From: Pseudomonas fulva | GTDB lineage: Bacteria > Pseudomonadota > Gammaproteobacteria > Pseudomonadales > Pseudomonadaceae | Length of the DNA stretch: 64,000 nt | Assembly: GCF_015680705.1 (NCBI RefSeq) | Contig: NZ_JADNYP010000005.1 | Span: 1-64,000, forward strand | Direction: 5' to 3' | Shown here: one piece after another, positions 27,155 through 36,015 of the stretch | Position numbering within the stretch: position 1 is the first letter of the stretch | Layout of the letters: every line of letters begins with the position of its first letter | Notes under the pieces: generated by a model | What the model was told of the DNA's origin: nothing | Database searches by the model: none | The model's input: only the letters and a program-made list of their open reading frames with translations | Translations under genes and position numbers: made by a program

Positions 27155-27262
27155 GTTCGATGGGAGCGTGCCTTGTTGGGAACATCGCCGCGCAAAAGCG
27201 GCCTATTGCTACTGTCGGATGCTAGTATCCTACTTTTTCAGTCTGTTTCGGAATCCTTCCCG

Positions 27263-27718
27263 ATGAAAGTCGCCATTATTTCCGGCACGGTCTACGGCAC
27301 CGCCGAAGACGTCGCCCGTCACGCCAGGACACTGCTCGAAGCGGCCGGCTTCGAAGCCTGGCACTCGCCCCGGAGCACCCTGCAGGAAATCCTCGACTTT
27401 GCCCCCGATGCGTTGCTAGTGGTGACCGCCACCACCGGCATGGGCGAGTTGCCGGATGACTTCGCGTCGCTGTTCGACAGCATTCGTGACGCTCTGCCAG
27501 GCCAGTGGCGCGGGCTGCCTGGCGCGGTCATCGGCCTGGGCGACTCCAGCTACGGCGATACCTATTGCGGTGGCGGCGAGCAGGTTCGCGAGCTTTATGC
27601 CGAGCTGGGCGTGCGCGAAATCGTGCCCATGCTGCGCCTGGATGCCAGCGAGACGGTCGACCAGGAGACCGATGCCGAACCTTGGCTACAGCAGTTCATG
27701 GCGGCGCTTGGGCACTAG
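27263..27718 (+). CDS. Flavodoxin (MioC-like)
   Basis: The 151-residue protein has the flavodoxin FMN loops: ISGTVYGTAEDVARH at the N-terminus (phosphate loop T-x-x-x-T/G-T-A), VVTATTGMGELPDD (about 54-67) and GLGDSSYGDTYCGGG (about 92-106). It is a small cytoplasmic electron carrier of the MioC/YqcA type. The ATG at 27263 is preceded by GGAATCC. The gene stands alone, divergent from the LOV gene. Confidence 0.9.
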   Translation: MKVAIISGTVYGTAEDVARHARTLLEAAGFEAWHSPRSTLQEILDFAPDALLVVTATTGMGELPDDFASLFDSIRDALPGQWRGLPGAVIGLGDSSYGDTYCGGGEQVRELYAELGVREIVPMLRLDASETVDQETDAEPWLQQFMAALGH

Positions 27719-27925
27719 CCCGCCGTCGGGGAAACGGCGCGTGCGGCCGATTCATGCGCTCGGCGAGCCGTATCGCTGGCACCTGGCCGCATGAAGGCAG
27801 ACGACCGTTCGGGCCACTGACCCAGCAAGTCATCAAGCTGGCTGCCAACGCAACTTCCGTCGTGCCTGGCTGTGTCTAGACTGAGTCGCTACACAGAGCA
27901 CACGAATGTGCCGAAGGAGCCTGCA

Positions 27926-27991
27926 ATGACCGCAACCGTGAGCATTTACCCCACCCCCACCTCCAGTCCCACCCTCGCGAGACTCGTCTGA
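27926..27991 (+). CDS. 21-residue leader peptide before the hydrolase gene
   Basis: An ATG at 27926 follows AAGGAGCCTGCA, a strong ribosome binding site. It opens a 22-codon frame rich in Thr, Ser and Pro (MTATVSIYPTPTS...) whose TGA (27989-27991) overlaps the hydrolase start as TGATG. The hydrolase itself has no good binding site of its own. I infer translational coupling through a short upstream reading frame. Whether the peptide has a function is unknown. Confidence 0.5.
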   Translation: MTATVSIYPTPTSSPTLARLV

Positions 27992-28908
27992 TGCCATTGG
28001 CCGAAATCCCATTGAGCGTCTGGCGTACCCGGGGCGCGAACTTCACCTTCCGAGGCCAGAACGTACGTTACTGGACAGCGGGGCAGGGCGAGCCCCTGCT
28101 GTTGCTGCACGGCTTCCCCACCGCCAGCTGGGACTGGCACTACTTGTGGGCGCCGCTTGCCCAGCGTTTTCGCCTGGTCGCCTGCGACATGCTCGGCTTC
28201 GGCGACTCGGCCAAGCCGCTGGATCATCACTACAGCCTGCTGGAGCAGGCCGACCTGCAGCAGGCGTTGCTCGACCACCTGCGCATCACCCAGCCGGTCC
28301 ACGTGCTGGCCCATGACTACGGTGGCAGCGTCGCCCAGGAACTGTTGGCGCGACACGCCGAGCAGCGCGCCAGCCTCGCCAGCTGCGTGTTCCTCAACAG
28401 TGGCTTGTTCCCCGAAGTGTCCCGCCTGCTGCTGGTCCAGAAGCTGCTGCTCAGCCCGCTGGGCTGGCTGGTTGCCCGTTCGTTCGGTCGTGACGACCTG
28501 GTCCGCAGTGTGATCCGCATCCATGGTCCACGCACCAAACCCAGCGAGAGCGCGCTGGACGACTACTGGAGCCTGATGCTGTCCAATCGTGGCACCCGAG
28601 TGCTGCACAAGCTGGCTGGCTATCTGCTCGAGCGCCGTAGCCAGCGGGCGCGCTGGGTTGGCGCATTGCGCAACAGCGAGGTGCCGTTGCGGCTGATCAA
28701 TGGCGTGGTCGACCCGATCTCGGGCGCGCACATGGTCGAACGTTACCAGCAGCTGGTGGCCGAGCCGGATGTGGTGGTACTCCAGGGCATCGGCCACTAT
28801 CCGCATACCGAAGCTCCGGTGCAGGTGCTCAGGCACTACCTGGCGTTCCGTGAACAGCTGTTGCCGAGCGTGGCGTCACCGCTCGCCTGGTCCGAAGCGC
28901 GGGCATAA
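27991..28908 (+). CDS. Alpha/beta hydrolase, epoxide hydrolase/dehalogenase type
   Basis: The 305-residue protein has the oxyanion segment LLLHGFPTASWDWHY (about 38-52), the nucleophile elbow AHDYGGSVA with Asp109 rather than Ser, and the catalytic His near residue 269 in GIGHYPHTEAP. An Asp nucleophile is typical of epoxide hydrolases and haloalkane dehalogenases, so I prefer this over an esterase. The natural substrate is unknown. Its start overlaps the stop of a short upstream reading frame (TGATG). Confidence 0.85.
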   Translation: MPLAEIPLSVWRTRGANFTFRGQNVRYWTAGQGEPLLLLHGFPTASWDWHYLWAPLAQRFRLVACDMLGFGDSAKPLDHHYSLLEQADLQQALLDHLRITQPVHVLAHDYGGSVAQELLARHAEQRASLASCVFLNSGLFPEVSRLLLVQKLLLSPLGWLVARSFGRDDLVRSVIRIHGPRTKPSESALDDYWSLMLSNRGTRVLHKLAGYLLERRSQRARWVGALRNSEVPLRLINGVVDPISGAHMVERYQQLVAEPDVVVLQGIGHYPHTEAPVQVLRHYLAFREQLLPSVASPLAWSEARA

Positions 28909-28932
28909 AAAAGCCGCTGCCCAGGCAGCGGC
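28907..28932 (-). terminator. Terminator facing the hmgR side
   Basis: GCCGCTGCC and GGCAGCGGC arms lie next to an A-run on the plus strand, which is a T-run for leftward transcripts. It would stop transcription coming from hmgR, and the hairpin also follows the hydrolase stop. The 210 bases between it and hmgR hold nothing I recognise. Confidence 0.65.
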
Positions 28933-29142
28933 CAATCAAGACGTCAGATCAAGGAGCTTCAAAATCCGCGTCGGAGCACTGCCGATGCGCAAGCTGGGGG
29001 AAAATGCCTTGCGCGTCAGCAATAGGGCCAGCATAAGCGTCTGAGCAGCAAGGAAAAACCGTCCCCACTGACATTCACTTTTGCACAGCGGGTAACAGTC
29101 GACCGCGCAGACCTTTCGGCCCTACAGGCAACAGCGTGCCAA

Positions 29143-29937
29143 TCAGGGAAGCGGCTGATGGCCCATGCGCCAGCTGGCGGCCTGCGTCGCGGCCAGCAGC
29201 CGGCGCGCAGCGGGGCCGTCCTCGTCGGCGTGGAACATCGAGGTCGGGCCGACCACGGTCATGACCGCGGCGACCTGGCCAAGCGCGTTGAAGATCGGCG
29301 CGGACAATGCATCGACGCCTGGCAACAGCAGGCCATGGACATGATGCAAGCCGCGCTGTCGGATCCCGGCCAGCAGGCTCTGGTAATGCTCCGGCGCCTG
29401 GCCGAGAACCGCCAGTTCACGATCGCGCAGCTCGACCGTCTCGCGTTCGGGCAGGTAGGCGGCGAACACCAGCCCGGTGGACGAGGACAACAGCGGTAGC
29501 ACCGAGCCGATCTGCGTGACCACGGTCACCGCGCGAACGGCCGGCTCGATGTTCACCACCGTCGCGCCCTGGTTGCCCCAGACCGCGAGGAAGCAGCTCT
29601 CGTTGAGCGCGTCACGCAATTGCGAAAGCGGCAGCGCGGCGACCTTGAGCACATCGATGCTGCCCAGCGCGGCCAACCCCACCCGCAAGGCCTCGCGCCC
29701 CAGTCCATAGTGGTTGGTGGCGACATCCTGCTCGGCGAAACCACTGGCGATCAGCGCTTGCAGGTAACGGTGGACCTTGCTGGCCGGCATGCCGACATGC
29801 TCGGCCAGGCGCGAGAGCGAGGTGGACGGCGCCAGCTGGGCCAGGGCCTTGAGAATATCGGTGCCGACCTCCGCCGAACGGACCTTTTGCCTGGCGTTTT
29901 CTACGGCGGGACTGGCTTTGGCCATGACCTTGGACAT
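29143..29937 (-). CDS. hmgR: IclR-family repressor of homogentisate catabolism
   Basis: The 264-residue protein has an N-terminal winged helix (LSRLAEHVGMPASKVHRYLQ, about residues 41-62) and a C-terminal IclR effector domain (about 90-255). It is divergent from hmgA, exactly as HmgR is in P. putida, where it represses the hmg genes and homogentisate releases it. The start at 29937 is the first ATG; a second ATG four codons later is also possible. The large palindrome at 29988-30008 lies about 50 bases upstream of hmgR and 100 bases upstream of hmgA. Confidence 0.92.
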   Translation of the reverse strand: MSKVMAKASPAVENARQKVRSAEVGTDILKALAQLAPSTSLSRLAEHVGMPASKVHRYLQALIASGFAEQDVATNHYGLGREALRVGLAALGSIDVLKVAALPLSQLRDALNESCFLAVWGNQGATVVNIEPAVRAVTVVTQIGSVLPLLSSSTGLVFAAYLPERETVELRDRELAVLGQAPEHYQSLLAGIRQRGLHHVHGLLLPGVDALSAPIFNALGQVAAVMTVVGPTSMFHADEDGPAARRLLAATQAASWRMGHQPLP

Positions 29938-29987
29938 CCTGTGAAGCGGGAAAGGGCGTCTTTATAGCTTGACGGTTGGCAGTCGGC

Positions 29988-30008
29988 AAATTACGTTATT
30001 CGTAATTT
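29988..30008. promoter_or_regulatory. Palindromic HmgR operator between hmgR and hmgA
   Basis: AAATTACG and CGTAATTT are perfect 8-base arms around a 5-base spacer. An extra half site, GGTTACGATAA, follows at about 30009-30019. The position in the divergent hmgR/hmgA promoter region makes it the likely HmgR binding site. Confidence 0.8.
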
Positions 30009-30107
30009 GGTTACGATAAAAACAACAGGCACTGTCGTCGCAGGCCCAGCGCAGCTGCTTGGCCTTCGCCGCATGGCCATCGAGGCTGCCAAAGCCGGGA
30101 GGCAGGG

Positions 30108-31409
30108 ATGAACCACGCATCGTGCGCCGAAACCCGCTACCAGAGTGGATTCGGCAACGAGTTTGCCAGCGAGGCCCTGCCGGGCGCCTTGCCGGTAGGG
30201 CGCAACTCGCCCCAGAAAGCCCCTTATGGCCTGTATGCCGAGCAGCTGTCCGGCACGGCTTTCACCGTGCCGCGCAGCGAACTGCGGCGTACCTGGCTCT
30301 ATCGCATTCGCCCGTCCGCCTTGCACCCGCGGTTCGAGCGGCTCGAGCAGCAGCCCATGGCCGGTCCATTGGGCGCGATTTCACCGAACCGGCTGCGTTG
30401 GGATCCGCAGCCCATCCCCGAGGTGCCTACCGATTTCATCGAGGGCTGGCTACCGATGGCCGCCACGGCGCTGCCGGAGCAGTCCGATGGCGTGAGCGTG
30501 TACGTCTACCGCGCCAACCGCTCCATGGACCGGGTGTTCTACGATGCCGACGGCGAGCTGTTGCTGGTGCCGGAGCTGGGCCGCCTGCGCATCGTCACCG
30601 AACTGGGGGTGCTCGAGGTGCAACCGCTGGAAATCGCCGTGTTGCCACGCGGCATGAAGTTCCGCGTCGAGTTGCTCGACGCACAGGCGCGTGGCTATAT
30701 CGCGGAAAACCACGGCGCGCCGTTGCGCCTGCCGGACCTGGGGCCGATCGGCAGCAATGGCCTGGCCAATCCGCGCGACTTCCTGGCGCCAGTGGCCTGC
30801 TACGAAGAGCGCGACGAGCCAGTGCAACTGGTGCAAAAGTTCCTCGGCGAGCTGTGGGCCTGCGAGCTGCCCCATTCGCCGCTGGACGTGGTGGCCTGGC
30901 ATGGCAGCAACGTGCCCTGCAAGTACGACCTGCAGCGTTTCAACACCCTCGGCACCGTGAGCTACGATCATCCCGACCCGTCCATCTTCACCGTGTTGAC
31001 CTCCCCGGGCAGCAGGTCTGGCATGGCCAACATGGATTTCGTGATCTTCCCGCCGCGCTGGATGGTCGCCGAGGATACCTTCCGTCCACCCTGGTTCCAC
31101 CGCAACCTGATGAACGAGTTCATGGGGCTCATTCAGGGCGCCTACGACGCCAAGGCCGAAGGGTTCCTGCCGGGCGGGGCCTCGCTGCATCCGTGCATGA
31201 GCGCCCATGGCCCCGACGCCGAGACCTGCGCCAGGGCCATCGAGGCGCGCCTGCAGCCGCAGCGGATCGAGGCCAGCATGGCCTTCATGTTCGAGACCAG
31301 CCAGGTACTGCGGCCGAGCCATGCGGCCTACGGCAGCGTGCAATTGCAACCGGACTACGACGCTTGCTGGGCGACCTTGCCGAGCACCTTCAACCCACAG
31401 CGGAGATGA
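30108..31409 (+). CDS. hmgA: Homogentisate 1,2-dioxygenase
   Basis: The 433-residue iron dioxygenase opens the ring of homogentisate to maleylacetoacetate in Tyr and Phe catabolism. The N-terminal [13 protein letters not shown] is diagnostic. Iron ligands are visible as His and Glu in [15 protein letters not shown] and His in [21 protein letters not shown] precedes the ATG. It is first in the hmgA-hmgB-maiA operon and its stop overlaps an ATG of hmgB. Confidence 0.96.
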   Translation: MNHASCAETRYQSGFGNEFASEALPGALPVGRNSPQKAPYGLYAEQLSGTAFTVPRSELRRTWLYRIRPSALHPRFERLEQQPMAGPLGAISPNRLRWDPQPIPEVPTDFIEGWLPMAATALPEQSDGVSVYVYRANRSMDRVFYDADGELLLVPELGRLRIVTELGVLEVQPLEIAVLPRGMKFRVELLDAQARGYIAENHGAPLRLPDLGPIGSNGLANPRDFLAPVACYEERDEPVQLVQKFLGELWACELPHSPLDVVAWHGSNVPCKYDLQRFNTLGTVSYDHPDPSIFTVLTSPGSRSGMANMDFVIFPPRWMVAEDTFRPPWFHRNLMNEFMGLIQGAYDAKAEGFLPGGASLHPCMSAHGPDAETCARAIEARLQPQRIEASMAFMFETSQVLRPSHAAYGSVQLQPDYDACWATLPSTFNPQRR

Positions 31410-31411
31410 GC

Positions 31412-32707
31412 ATGAGCCAGACCGATTTCCCTCGCAGCTGGGTCGCGCACGCCAACGGGCATGGCGACTTCCCGCTGCAGAACCTGCCCTTGGGCATCTT
31501 CAGCCGGCCGGGCGAGGTGGCCCGCTGTGGCGTGGCCATCGGCGAGGCCATTCTTGACCTGGAAGCCGTGCTGGCCAGCGGCCTGCTGGCCGGGCCGGCC
31601 AAGGTCGCCGCCGAAGCGACCCGCGGCGGGGCGCTCAATGACTTCTTCGCCTTGGACGCTGGCAGCCGGCGAGCCTTGCGCGAACGCTTGCTGGAACTGC
31701 TCGGCGAGCATAGCGAGCACCAGGCTTGCCTGCAGATGGCGCTGTATCCGGCGGCCGAATGCCAGATGCACTTGCCGGCGCGGGTCGGCGACTACACCGA
31801 TTTCTACGTGGGCATCGAACATGCCACCAATGTCGGCAAGCTGTTCCGTCCGGACAATCCGTTGCTGCCCAACTACAAGCATGTGCCCATCGGCTATCAC
31901 GGCCGTGCCTCGACCTTGCGGCCGTCCGGCACTCCGGTGCGCCGGCCCAAGGGGCAGACGCTTGCGCCTGGGCAGGATGGGCCGAGTTTCGGGCCTTGCG
32001 CCAGGCTCGACTTCGAGCTGGAGCTGGGCATCTGGATCGGGCCGGGCAACGCGCTTGGCGAGCCTATCGCCATCGCTGATGCCGGGCAGCATGTGGCCGG
32101 GCTGTGCCTGCTCAACGACTGGTCGGCACGGGACATCCAGGCCTGGGAGTACCAGCCGCTGGGACCGTTCCTGTCCAAGAGCTTCCTGACCAGTCTGTCG
32201 CCGTGGGTCATCACCGCCGAGGCCCTGGCGCCGTTCCGCTGCGCCCAGCCGGCGCGCCCCGAAGGCGATCCGCGGCCGCTACCCTACCTGTTCGACAGCG
32301 CCGACCAGGCCCAGGGAGCCTTCGACATCGAACTGGAGGTACTGCTGCTCACCGAGCGCACGCGCCAGCTGGGCCTGCCGGCGCATTGCCTGACCGTGAG
32401 CCATGCCGCTTCGAGCATGTACTGGACCGTGGCGCAGATGATCGCCCATCACACCGGCAATGGCTGCCAGTTGCAGCCGGGCGATCTGTTCGGCTCCGGG
32501 ACGCTCTCTGGTCGCGAGGTTGGCTCGTTCGGCAGCCTGCTCGAGATCACCCAGGGCGGCAAGTTGCCGGTCGAGCTCGACAGCGGCGAGGAGCGCTGGT
32601 TTCTCCAGGACGGCGACGAGATCATCCTGCGCGCCCGCTGCAAGCGCGATGGCGTGCCCAGCATCGGGTTCGGCGAATGCCGTGGCAAGATCATCCCCGC
32701 CGACTGA
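31412..32707 (+). CDS. hmgB: Fumarylacetoacetase
   Basis: The 431-residue hydrolase cleaves fumarylacetoacetate to fumarate and acetoacetate, the last step of the homogentisate pathway. Conserved segments are DYTDFYVGIEHATNVGKLFR, YHGRASTLRPSG, LDFELELGIWIG and NDWSARDIQAWEYQPLG, which hold the catalytic His and metal ligands. GGAG lies seven bases before the ATG at 31412; an ATG two codons earlier overlaps the hmgA stop. Also called fahA. Confidence 0.96.
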   Translation: MSQTDFPRSWVAHANGHGDFPLQNLPLGIFSRPGEVARCGVAIGEAILDLEAVLASGLLAGPAKVAAEATRGGALNDFFALDAGSRRALRERLLELLGEHSEHQACLQMALYPAAECQMHLPARVGDYTDFYVGIEHATNVGKLFRPDNPLLPNYKHVPIGYHGRASTLRPSGTPVRRPKGQTLAPGQDGPSFGPCARLDFELELGIWIGPGNALGEPIAIADAGQHVAGLCLLNDWSARDIQAWEYQPLGPFLSKSFLTSLSPWVITAEALAPFRCAQPARPEGDPRPLPYLFDSADQAQGAFDIELEVLLLTERTRQLGLPAHCLTVSHAASSMYWTVAQMIAHHTGNGCQLQPGDLFGSGTLSGREVGSFGSLLEITQGGKLPVELDSGEERWFLQDGDEIILRARCKRDGVPSIGFGECRGKIIPAD

Positions 32708-32718
32708 AGGGGCAAGGC

Positions 32719-33351
32719 ATGCAGCTCCATACCTACTACCGCTCCACTTCGGCCTATCGGGTGCGTATCGCCCTGGCGCTCAAGGGGCTGGACTACCAGG
32801 CGGTGCCGGTCAACCTGCTCAAGGGCGAGCAGCACGAGCCCCGTTACCTGGCCATCGACCCGCAAGGCCGCGTGCCGGCCCTGCGCCTGGATGACGGCAC
32901 GGTATTGTTGCAGTCGCCAGCCATCATCGAGTACCTGGAGGAGGCCTGGCCGCAGCCTGCACTACTGCCCACCACGCCCGAGGCGCGAGCCCGGGCCCGG
33001 AGCATCGCCGCCCTGATCGGTTGTGATATCCACCCTCTGCACAACGTCAGCGTGGCCCATCGCCTGCGTCTCCTGGGGCATGACGAACAGCAGGTCCAGG
33101 CCTGGAATGCCCACTGGATAGAACAGGGCCTGGCAGCGATCGAACGACTGATCGGCGACAGCGGCTACTGCCTGGGGGACGAGCCGGGCCTGGCCGACAT
33201 CTTTCTCATCCCCCAGCTATATGCCGCCGAACGCTTCGCCGTCGGGCTCGATGCCTGGCCCCGAATCAGACGCGTGGCCGCGCTGGCTGCCCAGCATCCG
33301 GCCTTCATCGGCGCCCATCCCGTCCGGCAGGTCGACACACCGGTCCAGTGA
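32719..33351 (+). CDS. maiA: Maleylacetoacetate isomerase (zeta-class GST)
   Basis: The 210-residue glutathione-dependent isomerase converts maleylacetoacetate to fumarylacetoacetate. It has the zeta-GST N-terminal motif YYRSTSAYRVRIALALKGL, the cis-Pro segment GRVPALRL with LQSPAIIEYLEE, and the helical C-terminal domain with YCLGDEPGLADIFLIPQ. It starts 11 bases after hmgB and ends the operon. Also named hmgC. Confidence 0.95.
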   Translation: MQLHTYYRSTSAYRVRIALALKGLDYQAVPVNLLKGEQHEPRYLAIDPQGRVPALRLDDGTVLLQSPAIIEYLEEAWPQPALLPTTPEARARARSIAALIGCDIHPLHNVSVAHRLRLLGHDEQQVQAWNAHWIEQGLAAIERLIGDSGYCLGDEPGLADIFLIPQLYAAERFAVGLDAWPRIRRVAALAAQHPAFIGAHPVRQVDTPVQ

Positions 33352-33359
33352 GCATCGGC

Positions 33360-34166
33360 TCAGTGAATCGAGCGCCTGGCCGTGGGCAATTGGCCGAGCC
33401 GCTCGCCCAAGCGCAGGCGTTGCAGCGGATCCTCGCTCAGCAGCAGCGCATGCTCGATATCGAATCGCTCGGCCTGCGGGCAGTCCAGGCGCCGGTAGAG
33501 CGCGGCGCGGGCCAGGTAGTCGCCGACCGTCACCGGGCCGAGCTGCATGACCCGCTCGGCATCCACCAGGGCTGCCAGGTCGTTGTCATTACTGGTGTGC
33601 AGTTGGCGCAGGTTGCGTGACAGACGTTGCATCATCTGTCGTGGGCTGGCGCTGCACAGGTGTTCGGCATCGAGTGCCATTTGCGGGCCGAACTGGCGGC
33701 CCAGCAGCTCGCGACAGTCGGCAGGGTACAGGCGCCGTCCTGCGCAAGGGTCGAGCAGATGATCGGCGCCGGGTGTGCGCAGCAGGAAATGGCCGGGAAA
33801 GTTCACGCCCTCGAGCGGAATCGACAGCCGTCGCGCCAGCTCCAGGGCCAGAATCGCCAGCGTCAGCGGCTGGCCGCGACGACGTACCAGCACTTTGTCG
33901 AGCATGGCCGCCTGAGGACGCAACGGATGGTATTCATCCTGCTGGAACCCCAGGGCGGTGAGCTGGCGCAGCAAGGGTTGGGCCAGCTCGCCAAGCGGCA
34001 GCAGCGGCAACTGGACGCTGATTTCGCGTTGCAATGCCTGCATCTGGACCAGGCAGGCGGCAGGATCGACGCCGCGATCATGTTCGGCGGCGATCCACAG
34101 GGCCGCTTCCAGCAGATCGGCAGGCTCGCGCTCCAGGCAGGCCAGGCAGGCTTTGCGTGGGTCCAT
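33360..34166 (-). CDS. SirB1/transglutaminase-like family protein
   Basis: The 268-residue protein matches the SirB1 family: an N-terminal helical region, then a transglutaminase-like core (VLVRRRGQPLTLAILALELA, GVNFPGHFLLRT, LLDPCAGRRLY) and a C-terminal TPR-like helical part (GDYLARAALYRRLDCPQAERF). The role is unknown; paralogues sit beside peptide-release or stress genes. The start at 34166 has GGGAGA upstream. It is convergent with maiA, with 8 bases between the stops. Confidence 0.82.
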   Translation of the reverse strand: MDPRKACLACLEREPADLLEAALWIAAEHDRGVDPAACLVQMQALQREISVQLPLLPLGELAQPLLRQLTALGFQQDEYHPLRPQAAMLDKVLVRRRGQPLTLAILALELARRLSIPLEGVNFPGHFLLRTPGADHLLDPCAGRRLYPADCRELLGRQFGPQMALDAEHLCSASPRQMMQRLSRNLRQLHTSNDNDLAALVDAERVMQLGPVTVGDYLARAALYRRLDCPQAERFDIEHALLLSEDPLQRLRLGERLGQLPTARRSIH

Positions 34167-34429
34167 GGCTTGTCTCCCAGGCCTTGTACGAACAGCGCTG
34201 AACGTCGAACGTGTAGCGTTGGAACAGGCCCGGAATGCGTATCCACAACCCATCAACCACGCTCGCTCAACCGCTTTCGCCTCGTCCGATCGAGGCTCGA
34301 CGACTGTTCGTACCCATCCTAATGTTTAACTTGTAGCCGCGCCCACGGTGTTCGTCCAGTGATCCGCCGCGCAGGCGAGCTGCATCGAGCTGCCTATACT
34401 GTGGTGAGCGCCTCGCCGAGGAGCCGTCG

Positions 34430-35482
34430 ATGTTCGCGCCCATGCAAAGCACTCGCACGCAGTCGCTGCACCTGTGTGTCGACCCCGTCACCGGGCTCAA
34501 GGCCGTGATTGCCATCCACAGCGAACAGCTGGGCCCGGCCTTGGGCGGGTGCCGCTACCTGGCCTACGCCGACGACGAAAGCGCGATGATCGATGCCCTC
34601 CGTCTGGCCCAGGGCATGAGCTACAAGGCCGCGCTGGCGGGCCTGCCCGTGGGGGGCGGCGAGGCTGTGATCAAGCGCAATCCACACGTCGAAAGCCGGG
34701 CCGCCTTGTTCGAGGCATTCGGACGTTTCGTCGAATGTTTGCAGGGGCGATTCATCTGCGCCGTGGACAGCGGCACCTCGATGCTGGACATGGACTGCGT
34801 CGCCCGGAGCACGGCCTATGTCAGCAGCACCACGGCGTGCGGCGACCCCTCGCCGCATGCGGCCATGGGTGTATTCGCCGGAATTCGTGCCACTTCCATG
34901 GCGCGCCTGGGCAGCGACAACCTGGAGGGATTGCGTGTCGCGGTGCAGGGGTTGGGCAATATCGGCTACGCACTGGCCGAGCAGCTGCACGCGGCCGGCG
35001 CCGAGTTGCTGGTCAGTGATCATGACCAGGGTCGGGTGCAGCTGGCCATGGAGCAGCTCGATGCGCACCCCGTGGCCAACGAGGCGCTGGTCAGTACGCC
35101 GTGCGACATCTTCGCACCCTGCGGTGTCGGCCCCGTGCTCACCGGCCAGAGCGCCATGCAGCTGCGCTGTGCCGCCGTGGCCGGGGGCGCCAACAACCAG
35201 CTGACGACCTTGCAGGTCGCCGACCAGCTGGAAAAGCGCGGCATCCTCTATGCCCCGGACCTTGTGATCAATGCCGGAGGGCTGATCCACGTGGCGCTCA
35301 GCCACCGTGGCGAAAGCCTCGCAACCATCACTGCGCACCTGGCGCGTATCCCGTCGCGCCTGACCGAAGTGTTCGCCCATGCGCAGGCCGAAAAACGCTC
35401 GCCAGCCCGAGTGGCCCAGTCACTGGCCGAGCGGCTGTTGTACGCGGCGGACACAACCGGGGCGCCGCAGCGGCCGCGTTAA
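34430..35482 (+). CDS. Leu/Phe/Val-type amino-acid dehydrogenase with altered catalytic motif
   Basis: The 350-residue protein has the ELFV dehydrogenase fold: the substrate domain (about 1-145, with LGPALGGCRYL and SYKAALAGLP) and the Rossmann domain (VQGLGNIGYALAEQL, about 170-184). The family motif G-G-G-K, whose lysine is the catalytic base, reads GGGEAVI here: the codon is GAG, giving Glu78. Lys66 in SYKAAL and the Asp in VDSGTSMLDMD are kept. Position beside the hmg genes matches the leucine dehydrogenase gene of P. putida. Activity is doubtful if the sequence is right. The 260 bases before it hold no gene. Confidence 0.85.
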   Translation: MFAPMQSTRTQSLHLCVDPVTGLKAVIAIHSEQLGPALGGCRYLAYADDESAMIDALRLAQGMSYKAALAGLPVGGGEAVIKRNPHVESRAALFEAFGRFVECLQGRFICAVDSGTSMLDMDCVARSTAYVSSTTACGDPSPHAAMGVFAGIRATSMARLGSDNLEGLRVAVQGLGNIGYALAEQLHAAGAELLVSDHDQGRVQLAMEQLDAHPVANEALVSTPCDIFAPCGVGPVLTGQSAMQLRCAAVAGGANNQLTTLQVADQLEKRGILYAPDLVINAGGLIHVALSHRGESLATITAHLARIPSRLTEVFAHAQAEKRSPARVAQSLAERLLYAADTTGAPQRPR

Positions 35483-35507
35483 GGGCAAGCCGCGGCCCCG
35501 GCGAAGG

Positions 35508-35771
35508 TCACTCCAGCTTGCCGTTTTCGAGCAGCTCGGCCAGTGCATCGGGCTGGCTCTTGAACGCCCGGGCGAACACGTCGCGGTTCTTCGCCATGTA
35601 GATCCCTGCTTCTTCGACCTGCTGTTCGCTCAGCGACGGTACTGCCTTTTGCAGCACCTCGGCCAGGCGCTCGGCCAGTTCGAGCATCTTGTCGTGACGG
35701 TCTGCCTCGGCCTTATCCATGAACAAGCGCTCCGGATCGCGACTGCTGCGGTATACCACTTCGACGGCCAT
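35508..35771 (-). CDS. yebG: YebG-family SOS-induced protein
   Basis: The 87-residue protein starts MAVEVVYRSSRDPERLF, followed by ADRHDKMLELAERL and AKNRDVFARAF, matching YebG. Its biochemical role is not known, but it is a standard SOS-regulon member. A near-perfect LexA box (35810-35825) lies 39 bases upstream of the start. Confidence 0.88.
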   Translation of the reverse strand: MAVEVVYRSSRDPERLFMDKAEADRHDKMLELAERLAEVLQKAVPSLSEQQVEEAGIYMAKNRDVFARAFKSQPDALAELLENGKLE

Positions 35772-35809
35772 TCATCACCTCTGTGCCTTTTCTTGCTGTG
35801 TGTAGATTG

Positions 35810-35825
35810 CTGTATCTATATACAG
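35810..35825. promoter_or_regulatory. LexA box upstream of yebG
   Basis: CTGTATCTATATACAG matches the consensus CTGTATATATATACAG at 15 of 16 positions and lies in the yebG promoter region. Control of yebG by LexA follows from established knowledge of this family. Confidence 0.88.
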
Positions 35826-36015
35826 TATTCCCGATTCGCGCCCGGTCTGCAACCGCAGCGTCACCCGACGGTCGTGACAGCTTCATGCGCCTACCGGGCA
35901 AGTGCCTTGCGGCAATCGGTCGCCTTCTCATGCAGGGGCCTGGCCCTTTTACTGCATGGCCAAAATGTCACATCGGTGACGCACCATTCTTGCTGTCGTA
36001 TCGGGAACGCACATC

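Noticed and set aside
29983..30020. Site-specific attachment site
   Set aside because: The palindrome sits exactly between divergent hmgR and hmgA with no integrase or element boundary nearby, so an operator is the better reading.
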